Assembly (NCBI GenBank): GCA_934465535.1 | Contig: CAKSKV010000003.1 | Span: forward strand, 124,001-188,000 | Reading direction: 5' to 3' | DNA length: 64,000 nucleotides | Origin: an uncultured Clostridia bacterium | GTDB taxonomy: Bacteria; Bacillota; Clostridia; Christensenellales; QALW01 | Shown here: one piece after another, positions 1-8,617 of the stretch | Numbering within the stretch: position 1 is the first letter of the stretch | How the letters are laid out: every line of letters starts with the position of its first letter | Notes under the pieces: generated by a model | Told to the model about the DNA's origin: nothing | Databases searched by the model: none | What the model saw: only the letters and a program-made list of their open reading frames with translations | Program-made: the position numbers and the translations under genes

Positions 1-64
1 GGCCGGGGCCCTTCGGCCCCTCGCCGCGCCGCCGCCCGCAGCTTTTCTTCTCTCAAAAGCAGCC

Positions 65-604
65 CTATCGCGCCGCCCCCGCCTTGCAAAGCCCCCTTGT
101 CATCTCACCCGCATCCTGAAGCGAGCGCGCACGGTTTGCCTCCCTCACCGGCGCATATCCGCCCGCCAGCATCTTCGGCGCACTCATGTGCCGCATCTGC
201 TCCAGATATTCCGCTATCACCGCGCTTCGTATCCGCTCCTCCAGCACGCACCGCTTTATAAACTCCCCGTCCTTAAGCAGCTCCTCCGGCGTTTTGCAGC
301 TTTGCTCCAGCATCTCGGCGTACCGTCTCTCCATTTCCGCCTCCGCTCTCTCCGGCTCCGATGCAAGCACCGCCGCCTCCAGCTCCCGCCGCATTTCTTC
401 TGCCCGCGGATGCTTCAGTATGAAGTCCTGCGTCTGCCGCCGCGCCCGCTCCGTGCGTCCCAGGCGTTCGTTCTCCCTGCCCAGCTCCGCCACCAGCTCC
501 TTCAAACGGGCAAGCTCCGCCTCCTGCCCGCCCCTCTCCGCTTCCGCGCCGACACCCTCCGGCATTTCCGTTTTCTCCGTTTGCTTTTCCGTATCAGTTT
601 CCAC
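65..604 (-). CDS. Phage scaffold-like coiled-coil protein
   Basis: A 179-residue, highly charged protein rich in Glu, Arg and Ala. Residues about 25-105 look like long amphipathic helices, consistent with a coiled coil. No signal peptide or membrane segment is visible. Its start overlaps the end of the portal gene by 11 bases, so the two are probably translationally coupled. Its position just after the portal gene, its size and its helical composition fit a capsid scaffold or head-morphogenesis protein, but no specific family motif was recognised. The function is inferred from position only, and the next head genes lie beyond the window edge. Confidence 0.5.
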   Translation of the reverse strand: METDTEKQTEKTEMPEGVGAEAERGGQEAELARLKELVAELGRENERLGRTERARRQTQDFILKHPRAEEMRRELEAAVLASEPERAEAEMERRYAEMLEQSCKTPEELLKDGEFIKRCVLEERIRSAVIAEYLEQMRHMSAPKMLAGGYAPVREANRARSLQDAGEMTRGLCKAGAAR

Positions 605-2396
605 TCTCTATCGCCTCCCTGTGCGCCGCATAATGCGCCTTTATCACCGCCGCTCTCTCCGGCTGCTCCCTCTCCAGCTTCTCAAAGCGCTCCGACAGCA
701 TAAACCGCGCATGCTCCGCCATATGTATTTCGTGATCATCCGCCTCTCCTATCTCCGCCGGCACTATGCCCTCGTTCTCCCGCTGCGCCGCCTTGGCCTG
801 AAGCTCCGGAAGATCATCTACATTTTCCCAGTCGCCCAGCCCCAGCGCCGCAAGCAGCCGCGGCTTCTCCTTGGGCTCCACCGCTCCCGATGCGCCGAAC
901 ACTCCCCGCGCCATCAGGTCAAACAGCATCTGCCTGCGCTGCGTCACGCTCTGGGACAGCTCATTTTCCGTCTCGTGAACAACATCGTCGCTTGTAAGCA
1001 TGCTGGCATTAAAGCAGGCCAGCTCCACACTGCCGTTGTCCCCCGCTATCTGCATAAGCCGCGGCTGCGTGGCATACTGCCTGTACAGCCTCAGCCACAT
1101 CTTCGCCATCTCCTTTGCCGCATCCCTTATGCTCTCACTGGTCACCGCCAGCCTCGTGTTGTCCTGATCGTTAAGCAGCGACAGCGCCACGCCGCTGGTG
1201 GCCGCGCCCGAGTAGCTCCTGCGCATCATCTCGCTTACGCCGGAGATCATCTCAAACTCCTGCAAAAGCTGAGTCTCTTCCCTCGTAAATTCATTGGGAA
1301 GCTGCCCCACCGGCATCATCTGCGGCGGCGTGCTGCCCGCACGGTACACCAGTATCTTCCCCGGGCACAGCCCGTCCTGCTCGAGGGACTGCATATCCAC
1401 AGCCCCCTCCTCCACGGCTATTACGCCGAAGGCCGCCCTGTCCAGATACTCATGCTTGCGGTTCTTCACCGCATTGTATGCCCTCTGCACCGGTATGCAG
1501 CGCTGTATCACCGATGTCCCGAAAAATCCCGTCGGATCCGGCACTGCGCACTGCCTTATAAACGGCAGACACCGCGCCCCGTCCTCTCCGTTGCGGTAGG
1601 GCAGCTCCCCCTCATATACAAGCTCGCCGCCCGCCACCGTCAGCATGCGCCCGTTTTTGTATTCCGCGGAAGGCACCTCGTAATACTCCGCCACAATCGC
1701 GCAGTCCTCCCTTGCGGGCGCCCCGCTTCCGCACAGCACCCTTGCACCCTTTTCCGGCTTTGCGCGCACCCCGTAGCGGTCGTATATCTCCTCACATGGC
1801 ATTTCCACGCTGTGTATTATGCTTCTGCACCGGTCCACTCCCGGGCTTGCGCAGCTGTCCGGATATATCTCAAAGGCCGGGCATACCGTAACGGAAATAT
1901 CGCCGCAGCGCACCCCGCCGCACTCCGCCTCCGCGTCCCATGTCACCTTGTAAAACGCGCTTCCGCACAGCTCGCTCCACTGCGTCGCCTGCTTCAGCTT
2001 CTCCTGCATGTCCAGCTTGTAATACACCGAATGCAGCAGATTCGTACACATCTGCGCATTCTGCCGGTCGCTGTCGTCCCCGCTTGCCGGCCGCACCATC
2101 ATAAGGGGCCGCACCTGCGAAAGCCGCGCAAGCCTCGCCTCGATTATCGGCGCAATGTGGTTGAACACCTCCCGCTCCTGCCAGTAATACTGCTTCTCCT
2201 GCCGGTATATCTCCCCTGCGGGCCATACCGCGTCGCAATACTGATCTCCCTTTTCAAAGCAGATATTCAGCCTCCACTGCAGCTCCTTTTCCGCCCTTTC
2301 CGTGCTCCGTCTTTCCAGCTCCCGCAGCACAAACTCCGCAAGCTTTTTCTTCCTTATGCGCTCGGCGCCCTCTTTTATGCCCTCCCTGAGCTTCAT
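594..2396 (-). CDS. Phage portal protein (P22-like)
   Basis: A 600-residue protein that would form the dodecameric portal ring through which DNA enters the phage head. The N-terminal part is charged and helical. It is followed by a region typical of P22-type portals: aromatic residues with EREVFNHIAPIIEARLARL near residues 75-93, then stretches ending in conserved segments such as FGTSVIQRCIPVQRAYN. The size suits this portal group. It lies directly after the large terminase gene on the same strand, and the ATG follows an AAGGAG-type ribosome site. Base composition resembles the host, giving no sign of recent arrival. Family assignment is by pattern recognition and gene order. Confidence 0.75.
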   Translation of the reverse strand: MKLREGIKEGAERIRKKKLAEFVLRELERRSTERAEKELQWRLNICFEKGDQYCDAVWPAGEIYRQEKQYYWQEREVFNHIAPIIEARLARLSQVRPLMMVRPASGDDSDRQNAQMCTNLLHSVYYKLDMQEKLKQATQWSELCGSAFYKVTWDAEAECGGVRCGDISVTVCPAFEIYPDSCASPGVDRCRSIIHSVEMPCEEIYDRYGVRAKPEKGARVLCGSGAPAREDCAIVAEYYEVPSAEYKNGRMLTVAGGELVYEGELPYRNGEDGARCLPFIRQCAVPDPTGFFGTSVIQRCIPVQRAYNAVKNRKHEYLDRAAFGVIAVEEGAVDMQSLEQDGLCPGKILVYRAGSTPPQMMPVGQLPNEFTREETQLLQEFEMISGVSEMMRRSYSGAATSGVALSLLNDQDNTRLAVTSESIRDAAKEMAKMWLRLYRQYATQPRLMQIAGDNGSVELACFNASMLTSDDVVHETENELSQSVTQRRQMLFDLMARGVFGASGAVEPKEKPRLLAALGLGDWENVDDLPELQAKAAQRENEGIVPAEIGEADDHEIHMAEHARFMLSERFEKLEREQPERAAVIKAHYAAHREAIESGN

Positions 2397-2495
2397 TAAC
2401 CTCTCTCCTTCCGCTTTCGGGGTACCCCCGTAAATATATCTTCACCGCGTCCGCCGCCGCGGTTTTCCCCCACCCGACGCTTCCCGTAAACAACG

Positions 2496-3896
2496 CTACC
2501 TCCGTCCCCGCCTGCGCATAAGGCGCTCCATGTCCTTTTGCACATCGGTCTTCTCCGGCGCCGGCTGCACCGCCGCCGGGGGACGCGAGGCCAGGAAATA
2601 CCGCAGCTCGTCCATGGCGTGGTCGTCCTTTTTTATCGGCTCCTCCCCCTGTCCGAAGCGGTACACCCTGAACTCCCTTATCATCTCTCTGCAGGTGGAA
2701 AACACATACAGCTTGGGCCGCCCGTCCGGAGGCCCCAGATACTGCCGCACCCGCTGTATGCCGCTCCATACGCTCTTGTCCACCTTCGGGTTTGCCGCTA
2801 TCCCCTGCTCCGAGAACAGCTGCGCCACGCTTTTTGTGCCCGAAAGCGTCCTTTGCAGCGCCGCGCTGTCAATAAGCGCCGCATATCTGCCCGCGCTGTC
2901 CGTTTTCCAGCCCTGCCGCCTGCTTATTTCCTTTATCCTCTCACAGTGCCACGCGCAGTCCTTTCCTGCGGCAAAATGCTCCGCCGTCACATACACATTC
3001 CCGTCTCCGTCCACCGCATACCAGTGCGCCGACAGCGGGTTTACAAAGCCCGGATCAATGCTTATCATGCTCTGCCACTGCGGCGGAATCTCAAAGGGCT
3101 CCACCACATTCACCTGCTCGTCAAACTCCGGATAAACCAGCCCGTTCCCCGAGGCAAACTCGCCGTACTGACGGCTGCGCCGCTGCTGCGGCGTAAGCGC
3201 CCGCTCCATCACCTTCAGCTCCCTCTCATCAAGAAACGGGTTGTCCGCCCAGCTCATCGTCTCGTGCCATACCTCCGGGTCCTGCGTGTCGGCATATATC
3301 CTGTCATGCACCCATGTAAGCCCCAATAACGGCGTCATGGTGCCCCATATGTCCCCACGGCGGTCCAGTATCCTCATCCGGCATTCGTCGTATATCTCCT
3401 CCGGCGGCTCCTCGTCAAACCACACCCAGTCAAGACTCGTCCCCTGAAAAACGCTCCTGCCCTGATCACAGCTCTTAAAGCCTATGCTGGAAAGCCCGCC
3501 CCGGACGCTGCGCACCAGAATAAAGTCGATCACACCGCCCTGCGGATTGTCCCTGCTCCCCTTTTTCATCACCACCGAATGTATCCACTCCGGCGGCAGA
3601 TAGGACAGCACCTTCTTCTGCGCCACATCCCGCTGCACCTCCCCGGTCAGGCTCACCACCCACCCGCAGGTCGCATGCTCTATCTTGCGGAAAGGATGAA
3701 TCCCCCTTGCAAACCATACCGCCTCCACCGCCCCGCACTCGGTCTTGCCCGTACGGTTTCCGCCGAAGATCCACCTGTTTCTCGCCGATGATTTATGAAA
3801 CAGCATCTGCTTTTGATGCACCTTGCCGTGATTGTACCCCGCCAGGCGGAAAAGCTCGGGATGCAGGTTTTGCAGGCGCTTTCCTTCTTCATTCAT
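2496..3896 (-). CDS. Phage terminase large subunit
   Basis: A 466-residue DNA-packaging motor with ATPase and nuclease domains. The Walker A motif GGNRTGKT lies at residues 45-52, and a Walker B segment WVWFDEE at about 157-163. The C-terminal RNase H-like nuclease shows the usual acidic residues: D281 in SIDPGF, D343 in ALIDS, and a late DDHAMDELRY segment. Full length for the family. The ATG overlaps the preceding small-subunit gene by 8 bases (ATGAATGA), and the portal gene follows after 99 bases. Both catalytic domains look intact, so the protein may be functional. Confidence 0.88.
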   Translation of the reverse strand: MNEEGKRLQNLHPELFRLAGYNHGKVHQKQMLFHKSSARNRWIFGGNRTGKTECGAVEAVWFARGIHPFRKIEHATCGWVVSLTGEVQRDVAQKKVLSYLPPEWIHSVVMKKGSRDNPQGGVIDFILVRSVRGGLSSIGFKSCDQGRSVFQGTSLDWVWFDEEPPEEIYDECRMRILDRRGDIWGTMTPLLGLTWVHDRIYADTQDPEVWHETMSWADNPFLDERELKVMERALTPQQRRSRQYGEFASGNGLVYPEFDEQVNVVEPFEIPPQWQSMISIDPGFVNPLSAHWYAVDGDGNVYVTAEHFAAGKDCAWHCERIKEISRRQGWKTDSAGRYAALIDSAALQRTLSGTKSVAQLFSEQGIAANPKVDKSVWSGIQRVRQYLGPPDGRPKLYVFSTCREMIREFRVYRFGQGEEPIKKDDHAMDELRYFLASRPPAAVQPAPEKTDVQKDMERLMRRRGRR

Positions 3897-4143
3897 CCAG
3901 AATCCTCTGCGCCTCCTCCAGCGTCAGCTCCTGCTCCTGCGTCCCGCAGCCCTCCAAATACCACTTCACCGCCGCAAGATCCGCCGGAACATCCCTACTT
4001 ACCACCTTTGTAAGCACCATCTCGTTCCTGTTCTCACCGTCCTTGCCGCGCACCTGACGCAGCTCCCTCACCTCCTCCTTGCTCTTGTAGCCGCAGGCCT
4101 TCTTAATAAATGCCCGCATCACCTTATCTCTTGGGTCCTTCAA
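3889..4143 (-). CDS. Terminase small subunit-like protein
   Basis: An 84-residue protein immediately upstream of, and overlapping, the large terminase gene. I chose the TTG at 4143 because a strong GGGAGGTGA ribosome site sits just before it. No ATG with a better site is available. The N-terminal half is basic and helical (KVMRAFIKKACGYKSKEEV). The segment SRDVPADLAAVKWYLEG resembles the C-terminal signature of many small terminase proteins, in which a Val-Pro-Pro-Asp-type motif precedes a short helix. It probably recognises the packaging start site on DNA. Identification rests on context plus this short motif. Confidence 0.6.
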   Translation of the reverse strand: MKDPRDKVMRAFIKKACGYKSKEEVRELRQVRGKDGENRNEMVLTKVVSRDVPADLAAVKWYLEGCGTQEQELTLEEAQRILDE

Positions 4144-4332
4144 TTTTCTCTCACCTCCCGACACGATAAAGCATAACACGCCCTCCCTGTCCCCTCCCCT
4201 TTTCGTGCCGTCCGTGCCACAAAATAAAAGCGTCCGTGCCCGGCATAAACGCCGCTGCACAAACGCTCCCGCTTATGAATGCAGTATTTTTTCTCATCCG
4301 TCTTTTTCCGGCAGCCGCTTTTAATTCCCGTG

Positions 4333-4530
4333 CTATGCCCCCTTCGCCTCCGCCTTTTTCTTCTCTCCCTCCGCCGCAAAAGCCTTGTTCACAGCATTTA
4401 CATACTCTTTGTAACTCTCATCATGCACCCTTGTCACCACTATCCGCCATTCGCAGTCCGCGCATATGCTCTTTCCCAAAATCACAAGGTTATCCTTTTT
4501 TCTCTCTCCGCATATAGCACATTTTCTCAT
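4333..4530 (-). CDS. csfB: Gin/CsfB-type sigma-G inhibitor
   Basis: A 65-residue zinc-binding protein with paired cysteines CAICG near the N-terminus and CADCE about 20 residues later, followed by a SYKEYV segment. This matches the Gin family (B. subtilis CsfB), which binds sigma-G and holds it inactive during sporulation. The Lys/Ala-rich tail is variable. The ATG at 4530 is preferred over the in-frame TTG at 4551 because its cysteine module then starts as in the family. In B. subtilis csfB also lies close to yaaO and tmk, the genes that follow here on the other strand, which supports the call. It sits beside phage packaging genes but is probably chromosomal. Confidence 0.75.
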   Translation of the reverse strand: MRKCAICGERKKDNLVILGKSICADCEWRIVVTRVHDESYKEYVNAVNKAFAAEGEKKKAEAKGA

Positions 4531-4640
4531 ATTCCGTCCCGTCCTTTCCAAAAATCAATGCCTTCATACAGCATTGTGTCCACTCTGCTGTATATTATTC
4601 CTTCTCCGCGCACCGGGTGAAAGCGCAAATATAAAAAAGA

Positions 4641-4669
4641 TTGTCTTTTGCCCGAATATAAAGTAAAAT
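4641..4669 (+). promoter_or_regulatory. Sigma-A promoter before decarboxylase gene
   Basis: TTGTCT at 4641-4646 and TAAAAT at 4664-4669 are separated by 17 bases in an AT-rich intergenic stretch. It would start a transcript about 95 bases before the ATG at 4771. Confidence 0.55.
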
Positions 4670-4770
4670 ATAAAGCAGATAGAATAAATAAAGGCACAAT
4701 ACACGGCCGGAAATGCCTTGGCCGTTTTATAAAGATACAGATATAAAAAAATACGGAGCCGTAAACCCCA

Positions 4771-6105
4771 ATGAAAAACGCAAATGCAAAAAATGCAGCC
4801 TCCAAAACCCCGCTTAAGGACGCCCTTGACGCCTATTGTCAAAAAGCCCCCATGCGCGGCCATATGCCGGGGCACAAGGGCAGAATAAGCGTCTGCGCTC
4901 AGCACGATGTCACCGAGCTGTACTGCACCGACGACCTCTACTGCGCCAGCGGCCCCATAGCCCTTCTTGAAGCCTCGCTTGCCAAAGGCGCGCACAGCCG
5001 CCGCAGCCTTATCCTCACCGACGGCTCCTCTGCCGGAGTGCGCATTATCCTTTGTACCCTTGCCGCCTGCCTTGCAGAGGGCTCAAGGCTGCTCATGAGC
5101 CGCGCCGTGCACAAAAGCGCCTCCGACGGCTGCGTGTTTGCAGGGCTGAATCCTGATTTTGCCGCCCCCGACACCCTGCTTTCCGTCCTTGAAAGCGTCC
5201 CCAACGGATATTACGGCGCCGTTTTTTTAACCTCCCCGGACTATTTCGGCGCCATAGCCGACCTTCATGCGCTCTCCCGGCTCTGCCGCAAAAAAAATGC
5301 AATCCTTGCCGTTGACGAGGCCCACGGCGCCCATCTGCCCTATCTGGACCTCCCCGGTCTCCCCTGCGCCTCCGCTCTTGCCGATATAAGCGTGCAGTCC
5401 ATGCATAAAACCATGGGAGCCCTCACCCAGGCAGCGCTGCTCAATATAAACCGTGACGAGCTTATATCCCCCGCGCTGCGCTTCCGCCGCGCCCTGTGCA
5501 CCTCCTCCCCCAGCTATCTTATAATGGAAAGCATGGAAAGCGCCGCCTGCTACTATCCTGATAACGCCCCCCAATGGCTGCCCCGCGTGCTCGCTCTGCG
5601 CCGCAGCCTTAAAACTTCCGGCATCAGCCTCTATGAGCCGGCGCTGTTTGATCCCACCCGCCTGTGCGTTCTTACCCCGCCGGGAAAGGGCGGGGAAATA
5701 AGCCAAAGCCTTACGGCCGCCGGCTTTGTCCCCGAGCTTGCCGACCCCAACGCCGTCGTATTTATCCTCACCCCCTACGACGGCGATTATACCCCCCTTG
5801 AGCACGCCCTCTGTTCACTCCCCCTTGCTTCTCCGGCCGCCGCCCCCTCCGTATTGCCCTCCCTCCCTTCCGTCGAGCGCGCGCTTGATATGCGCCGGGC
5901 TGCCTTTGCCCCCTGCACCTGCCTGCCGGCAAGCAAAAGCTCCGGGCACATCAGCGCCGTGTGCGCCGGTGCCTACCCGCCCGGGCTGCCCTGCGTTTTC
6001 CCCGGCGAGATCATCAGCCCGGAGTGCGCCGACTTTCTCTTTCGCTGCTCCGAGCGCGGCGCCTCCTTCGGCATGGAAAACGGCTGCATCGCCGTGCTTG
6101 ACTGA
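4771..6105 (+). CDS. Orn/Lys/Arg decarboxylase-family PLP enzyme
   Basis: A 444-residue cytoplasmic fold-type I PLP enzyme of the YaaO/arginine-decarboxylase branch. The family motif RGHMPGHKG lies near the N-terminus. The cofactor-binding DEAHGAH begins at D182, and the PLP lysine is K213 in SMHKTMGALTQ. A C-terminal decarboxylase-type domain follows, ending with SPECADFLFRCSERG. The length matches short YaaO-type members rather than the 700-residue inducible decarboxylases. The probable activity is decarboxylation of arginine, lysine or ornithine for polyamine supply, but the substrate cannot be read from the sequence. The neighbouring tmk reproduces the yaaO-tmk pair of Firmicutes. Confidence 0.85.
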   Translation: MKNANAKNAASKTPLKDALDAYCQKAPMRGHMPGHKGRISVCAQHDVTELYCTDDLYCASGPIALLEASLAKGAHSRRSLILTDGSSAGVRIILCTLAACLAEGSRLLMSRAVHKSASDGCVFAGLNPDFAAPDTLLSVLESVPNGYYGAVFLTSPDYFGAIADLHALSRLCRKKNAILAVDEAHGAHLPYLDLPGLPCASALADISVQSMHKTMGALTQAALLNINRDELISPALRFRRALCTSSPSYLIMESMESAACYYPDNAPQWLPRVLALRRSLKTSGISLYEPALFDPTRLCVLTPPGKGGEISQSLTAAGFVPELADPNAVVFILTPYDGDYTPLEHALCSLPLASPAAAPSVLPSLPSVERALDMRRAAFAPCTCLPASKSSGHISAVCAGAYPPGLPCVFPGEIISPECADFLFRCSERGASFGMENGCIAVLD

Positions 6106-6122
6106 CCGCCTCTCCCCTCCGC

Positions 6123-6151
6123 TTGCATACGGCAGTAAAAAGTAGTATAAT
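6123..6151 (+). promoter_or_regulatory. Sigma-A promoter for tmk
   Basis: TTGCAT at 6123-6128 and a perfect TATAAT at 6146-6151 with a 17-base spacer. It lies just after the decarboxylase stop codon and gives tmk its own promoter. Confidence 0.7.
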
Positions 6152-6251
6152 TAAATACGGTATCTCTTTTGTACTGCCGCCGCGGCATTTTTTCCGTATA
6201 TTTTCACTCACTAACGAAAGGAACGCCGGTCCCCCGGCATCGGTAACCCCT

Positions 6252-6875
6252 ATGAAAGGCTGCTTCATAACCCTTGAAGGCACCGACGGCAGCGGCAAAA
6301 GCACTCAGCTTGACCTGCTTACCCGCTCCCTTATGCAAGCGGGCTACCCCGTCACCGTAACACGCGAGCCGGGCGGCTGCCCCGTAAGCGAGATGATGCG
6401 CAGCATCCTTCTTGATCCCGCATCAAATCTTTGCGATATCAGCGAGCTTCTGCTTTGTCAGGCCGCACGGGCTCAGCATGTGCGCGATGTCATTCTTCCC
6501 GCGCTTGAGGCGGGGCGCATCGTGCTGTGCGACCGCTTCACTCATTCCACCCTTGCCTATCAGGGCTGGGCGCGCGGTCTTGATACCGGGCTTATAGAGC
6601 AGCTTAACCGTCTGGCCTCCTTCGGCCTTACCCCCGATCTCACCGTAATGCTGCTGGTGCCCCCGGAGCAATCCTTCTCCCGCAAGGGCGGAGCCGATTC
6701 CGCCGACCGCATCGAACGCTGCGGCAGCGCCTTTCATCAGGCGGTATATGACGGCTATTGCGCCATGGCAGAGCATGACAGCCGCATTTTTGCCCTGCAC
6801 ACCGCGGAAATGACCAAGCAGCAAACCGCTGCCCTTATTCTGGAGCGCGTGCTTTCCCTTCTTCAGGGTAAATAA
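6252..6875 (+). CDS. tmk: Thymidylate kinase
   Basis: A 207-residue dTMP kinase that makes dTDP for DNA synthesis. The P-loop EGTDGSGKST is near residue 10. The TREPGG motif follows, then DRFTHSTLAYQG, the DR(Y/F)-type substrate loop. I chose the ATG at 6252 because the protein then starts MKGCFITLEGTDG as in the family. Oddly, the best purine-rich ribosome site (GAAAGGAA, about 6218-6225) lies some 27 bases upstream, with a small GCCGG/CCGGC hairpin between; folding could bring it closer. The usual downstream partners yaaQ, yaaR and holB are absent here; two DUF2812-like genes follow instead. Confidence 0.95.
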   Translation: MKGCFITLEGTDGSGKSTQLDLLTRSLMQAGYPVTVTREPGGCPVSEMMRSILLDPASNLCDISELLLCQAARAQHVRDVILPALEAGRIVLCDRFTHSTLAYQGWARGLDTGLIEQLNRLASFGLTPDLTVMLLVPPEQSFSRKGGADSADRIERCGSAFHQAVYDGYCAMAEHDSRIFALHTAEMTKQQTAALILERVLSLLQGK

Positions 6876-6915
6876 CGCCTCCGTTTTCCGTCAAACTTCA
6901 AAAAGGAGGTTCCCC

Positions 6916-7449
6916 ATGTCCACCGTAACCAAAAACTATACCTGCGATATTCTGGAGCTGCCCGATTACCTCAGCCAACAAGCCAAACAGGGGCTGATGA
7001 TAAAAAAAATCACCTCCGCCAGGCTGTATTTCACCCAGGACGCCCCCGCAGAGCTTGATTACAAGATCATCCCCGTTAACAATAACACCGAGTTTGATCA
7101 CCTCAAGGAGCTTCCCGGCTGGACCCCGCTGCTCAATTACGGCGAATTCGTCTTGCTCAGCGCCCCTGCCGGCACCCCCTTCACCATGGCGGTGGATTCC
7201 AATATAACCCGTGTCAAGCTCTCCTTTATGCGCACAATGCATATAATCCGCCTAATCCTTGCCTGCATCGGCGTGGGCTTCTCCGCAGCCATATTCCTGC
7301 GTTACTTCGTCGTACACAGCTGGCTCTGCCTTATCGGCGTGCTGTTCGGAATAACCCTTGCCGTTTTTGCCGTCATGGAGTTTCTGCCCCTTATACGCCT
7401 TCAGCGCTCCCTCAACAGGCTGTCGGGAAAGGATGTGCACTGCAATTGA
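6916..7449 (+). CDS. DUF2812-like two-helix membrane protein
   Basis: A 177-residue protein. The first 105 residues are soluble and resemble the DUF2812 module: a short N-terminal strand, then LTSARLYF-like and LDYKIIP strands and a PGWTPLLNYGEFVLL segment. Two membrane helices follow at about residues 110-130 and 135-155, with a basic C-terminal tail. Preceded by a good AAAGGAGG ribosome site. Its stop overlaps the TTG start of the next gene, which carries a related N-terminal module, so the two probably act together. DUF2812 proteins are often found beside PadR-type regulators in Firmicutes, but none is present here. The function is unknown. Confidence 0.6.
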   Translation: MSTVTKNYTCDILELPDYLSQQAKQGLMIKKITSARLYFTQDAPAELDYKIIPVNNNTEFDHLKELPGWTPLLNYGEFVLLSAPAGTPFTMAVDSNITRVKLSFMRTMHIIRLILACIGVGFSAAIFLRYFVVHSWLCLIGVLFGITLAVFAVMEFLPLIRLQRSLNRLSGKDVHCN

Positions 7450-8510
7450 AAGAAAAGCTCTACTGCCGCCTTCGCTTAGGGCGCTGGAACTTTGACTCCG
7501 TCTGCTCCTGGCTCTCCGCCATGAGCCGCCGCGGCTTCGTTCTCAGACAGGTGCGCTCCTGCCGCTTTTTCTTTGCCAAACAGGAGCCCTGCGAGCTTGA
7601 ATACCATATCGAATATCTTTCCGCCAACCTGCGCGAAACCCTTTCCTATACCCAGCTCTGCGGCTGGAACTATATCTGCTCCGACGGCTATCTGCATTAT
7701 TTCTGCTGCAAAAAAGGTATGCACTATTATACCGGCGCCTTTTATAAACGCACCTACTATAACGAGCGCAAACGCTACTTTGCCTCCAGCGCCCTGTCCG
7801 ATGCGGTATCGTTCCTTATCTGCGCCGTCTGCTCCGCTCTCATCGCCCTGCGCCTCTCCGGCGCGCTCTCCGTTGTGCTTTTCTGCCTTATAGCGGCTCT
7901 TTGCATCGTATGCGCCGTGTCCCTTGCAAACAATCTGCTCAATCTGCACGGCATAAAAAAACGCCTTGCCGCCCTGCCCCGCCCCTGCATCCCCTCCGCC
8001 ACCGCCTTTCTGGTCACTCCGGATGAGCGCTATGCGGATTCCTTCCTTGCCGCCTGCAAGGCCTACCGCGAAAGCGGCACCCCGTTGTATGACATCTCCA
8101 CCCCCGCCGAGGCCCGCGCAATGATCCGCCGCCTCTGCGTCAGCGCCTCCTCCCAGGAGCCCTTCTTCACCTATTGGCTCGTGGATAACGGGGAATATAT
8201 CGGCTCTGCAAATCTGCGTCTGAGCCTCACTCCGGAGCAGCGCCGCTGCGGCGGCAATATCGCCTATGAGATACGCCCCGAAATGCGCCTTAAGGGCTAC
8301 GGCACCATAATCCTCACAAAAATGCTGGATATCGCCGCCCAAAAGGGGCTTTCCTCCGTGCTGCTCACCTGCCGCGCCGATAATGTCTCGGCCGTAAACA
8401 CCATAGAAAACTGCGGCGGCAAGCTTACGGGCCTCAATGTCGTAACGGTGGACGGCATCGCCCGCCCCACCCGGGTATACAATATCACGCTGGACAAAAG
8501 CAACGAATAA
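7446..8510 (+). CDS. DUF2812-like membrane domain fused to GNAT acetyltransferase
   Basis: A 354-residue protein with three parts. Residues 1-110 match the DUF2812-like module of the preceding protein (WLSAMSRRGFVLRQV, CELEYHIEYL, LCGWNYICSDGYLHYF). Residues about 120-165 form two membrane helices. Residues about 185-354 form a GNAT N-acetyltransferase domain with the acetyl-CoA loop region EIRPEMRLKGYGTIIL and late strands AVNTIENCGGKL. The start is a TTG overlapping the previous stop (TTGA), which implies translational coupling. The acetyl acceptor is unknown. The architecture suggests a membrane-tethered cytoplasmic acetyltransferase. Confidence 0.65.
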   Translation: MKEKLYCRLRLGRWNFDSVCSWLSAMSRRGFVLRQVRSCRFFFAKQEPCELEYHIEYLSANLRETLSYTQLCGWNYICSDGYLHYFCCKKGMHYYTGAFYKRTYYNERKRYFASSALSDAVSFLICAVCSALIALRLSGALSVVLFCLIAALCIVCAVSLANNLLNLHGIKKRLAALPRPCIPSATAFLVTPDERYADSFLAACKAYRESGTPLYDISTPAEARAMIRRLCVSASSQEPFFTYWLVDNGEYIGSANLRLSLTPEQRRCGGNIAYEIRPEMRLKGYGTIILTKMLDIAAQKGLSSVLLTCRADNVSAVNTIENCGGKLTGLNVVTVDGIARPTRVYNITLDKSNE

Positions 8511-8617
8511 TCGTCCCCCCGTCCGGGCAGAGCGCATACGCTCTGTCCTTAAAAATACCCTCTTATAAAAAATACCGCCGTATTTTCTTACGGCCGCTTA
8601 AAAAACAGGAGCTTATC

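Noticed and set aside
186..2399. A very long plus-strand open frame opposite the portal and scaffold-like genes
   Set aside because: Its composition is a shadow of the opposite genes (Arg/His/Leu-rich, no domain), and it has no ribosome site.
6916..8510. That the genes after tmk are yaaQ, yaaR or holB as in other Firmicutes
   Set aside because: The proteins have membrane helices and a GNAT domain and show no resemblance to those families.
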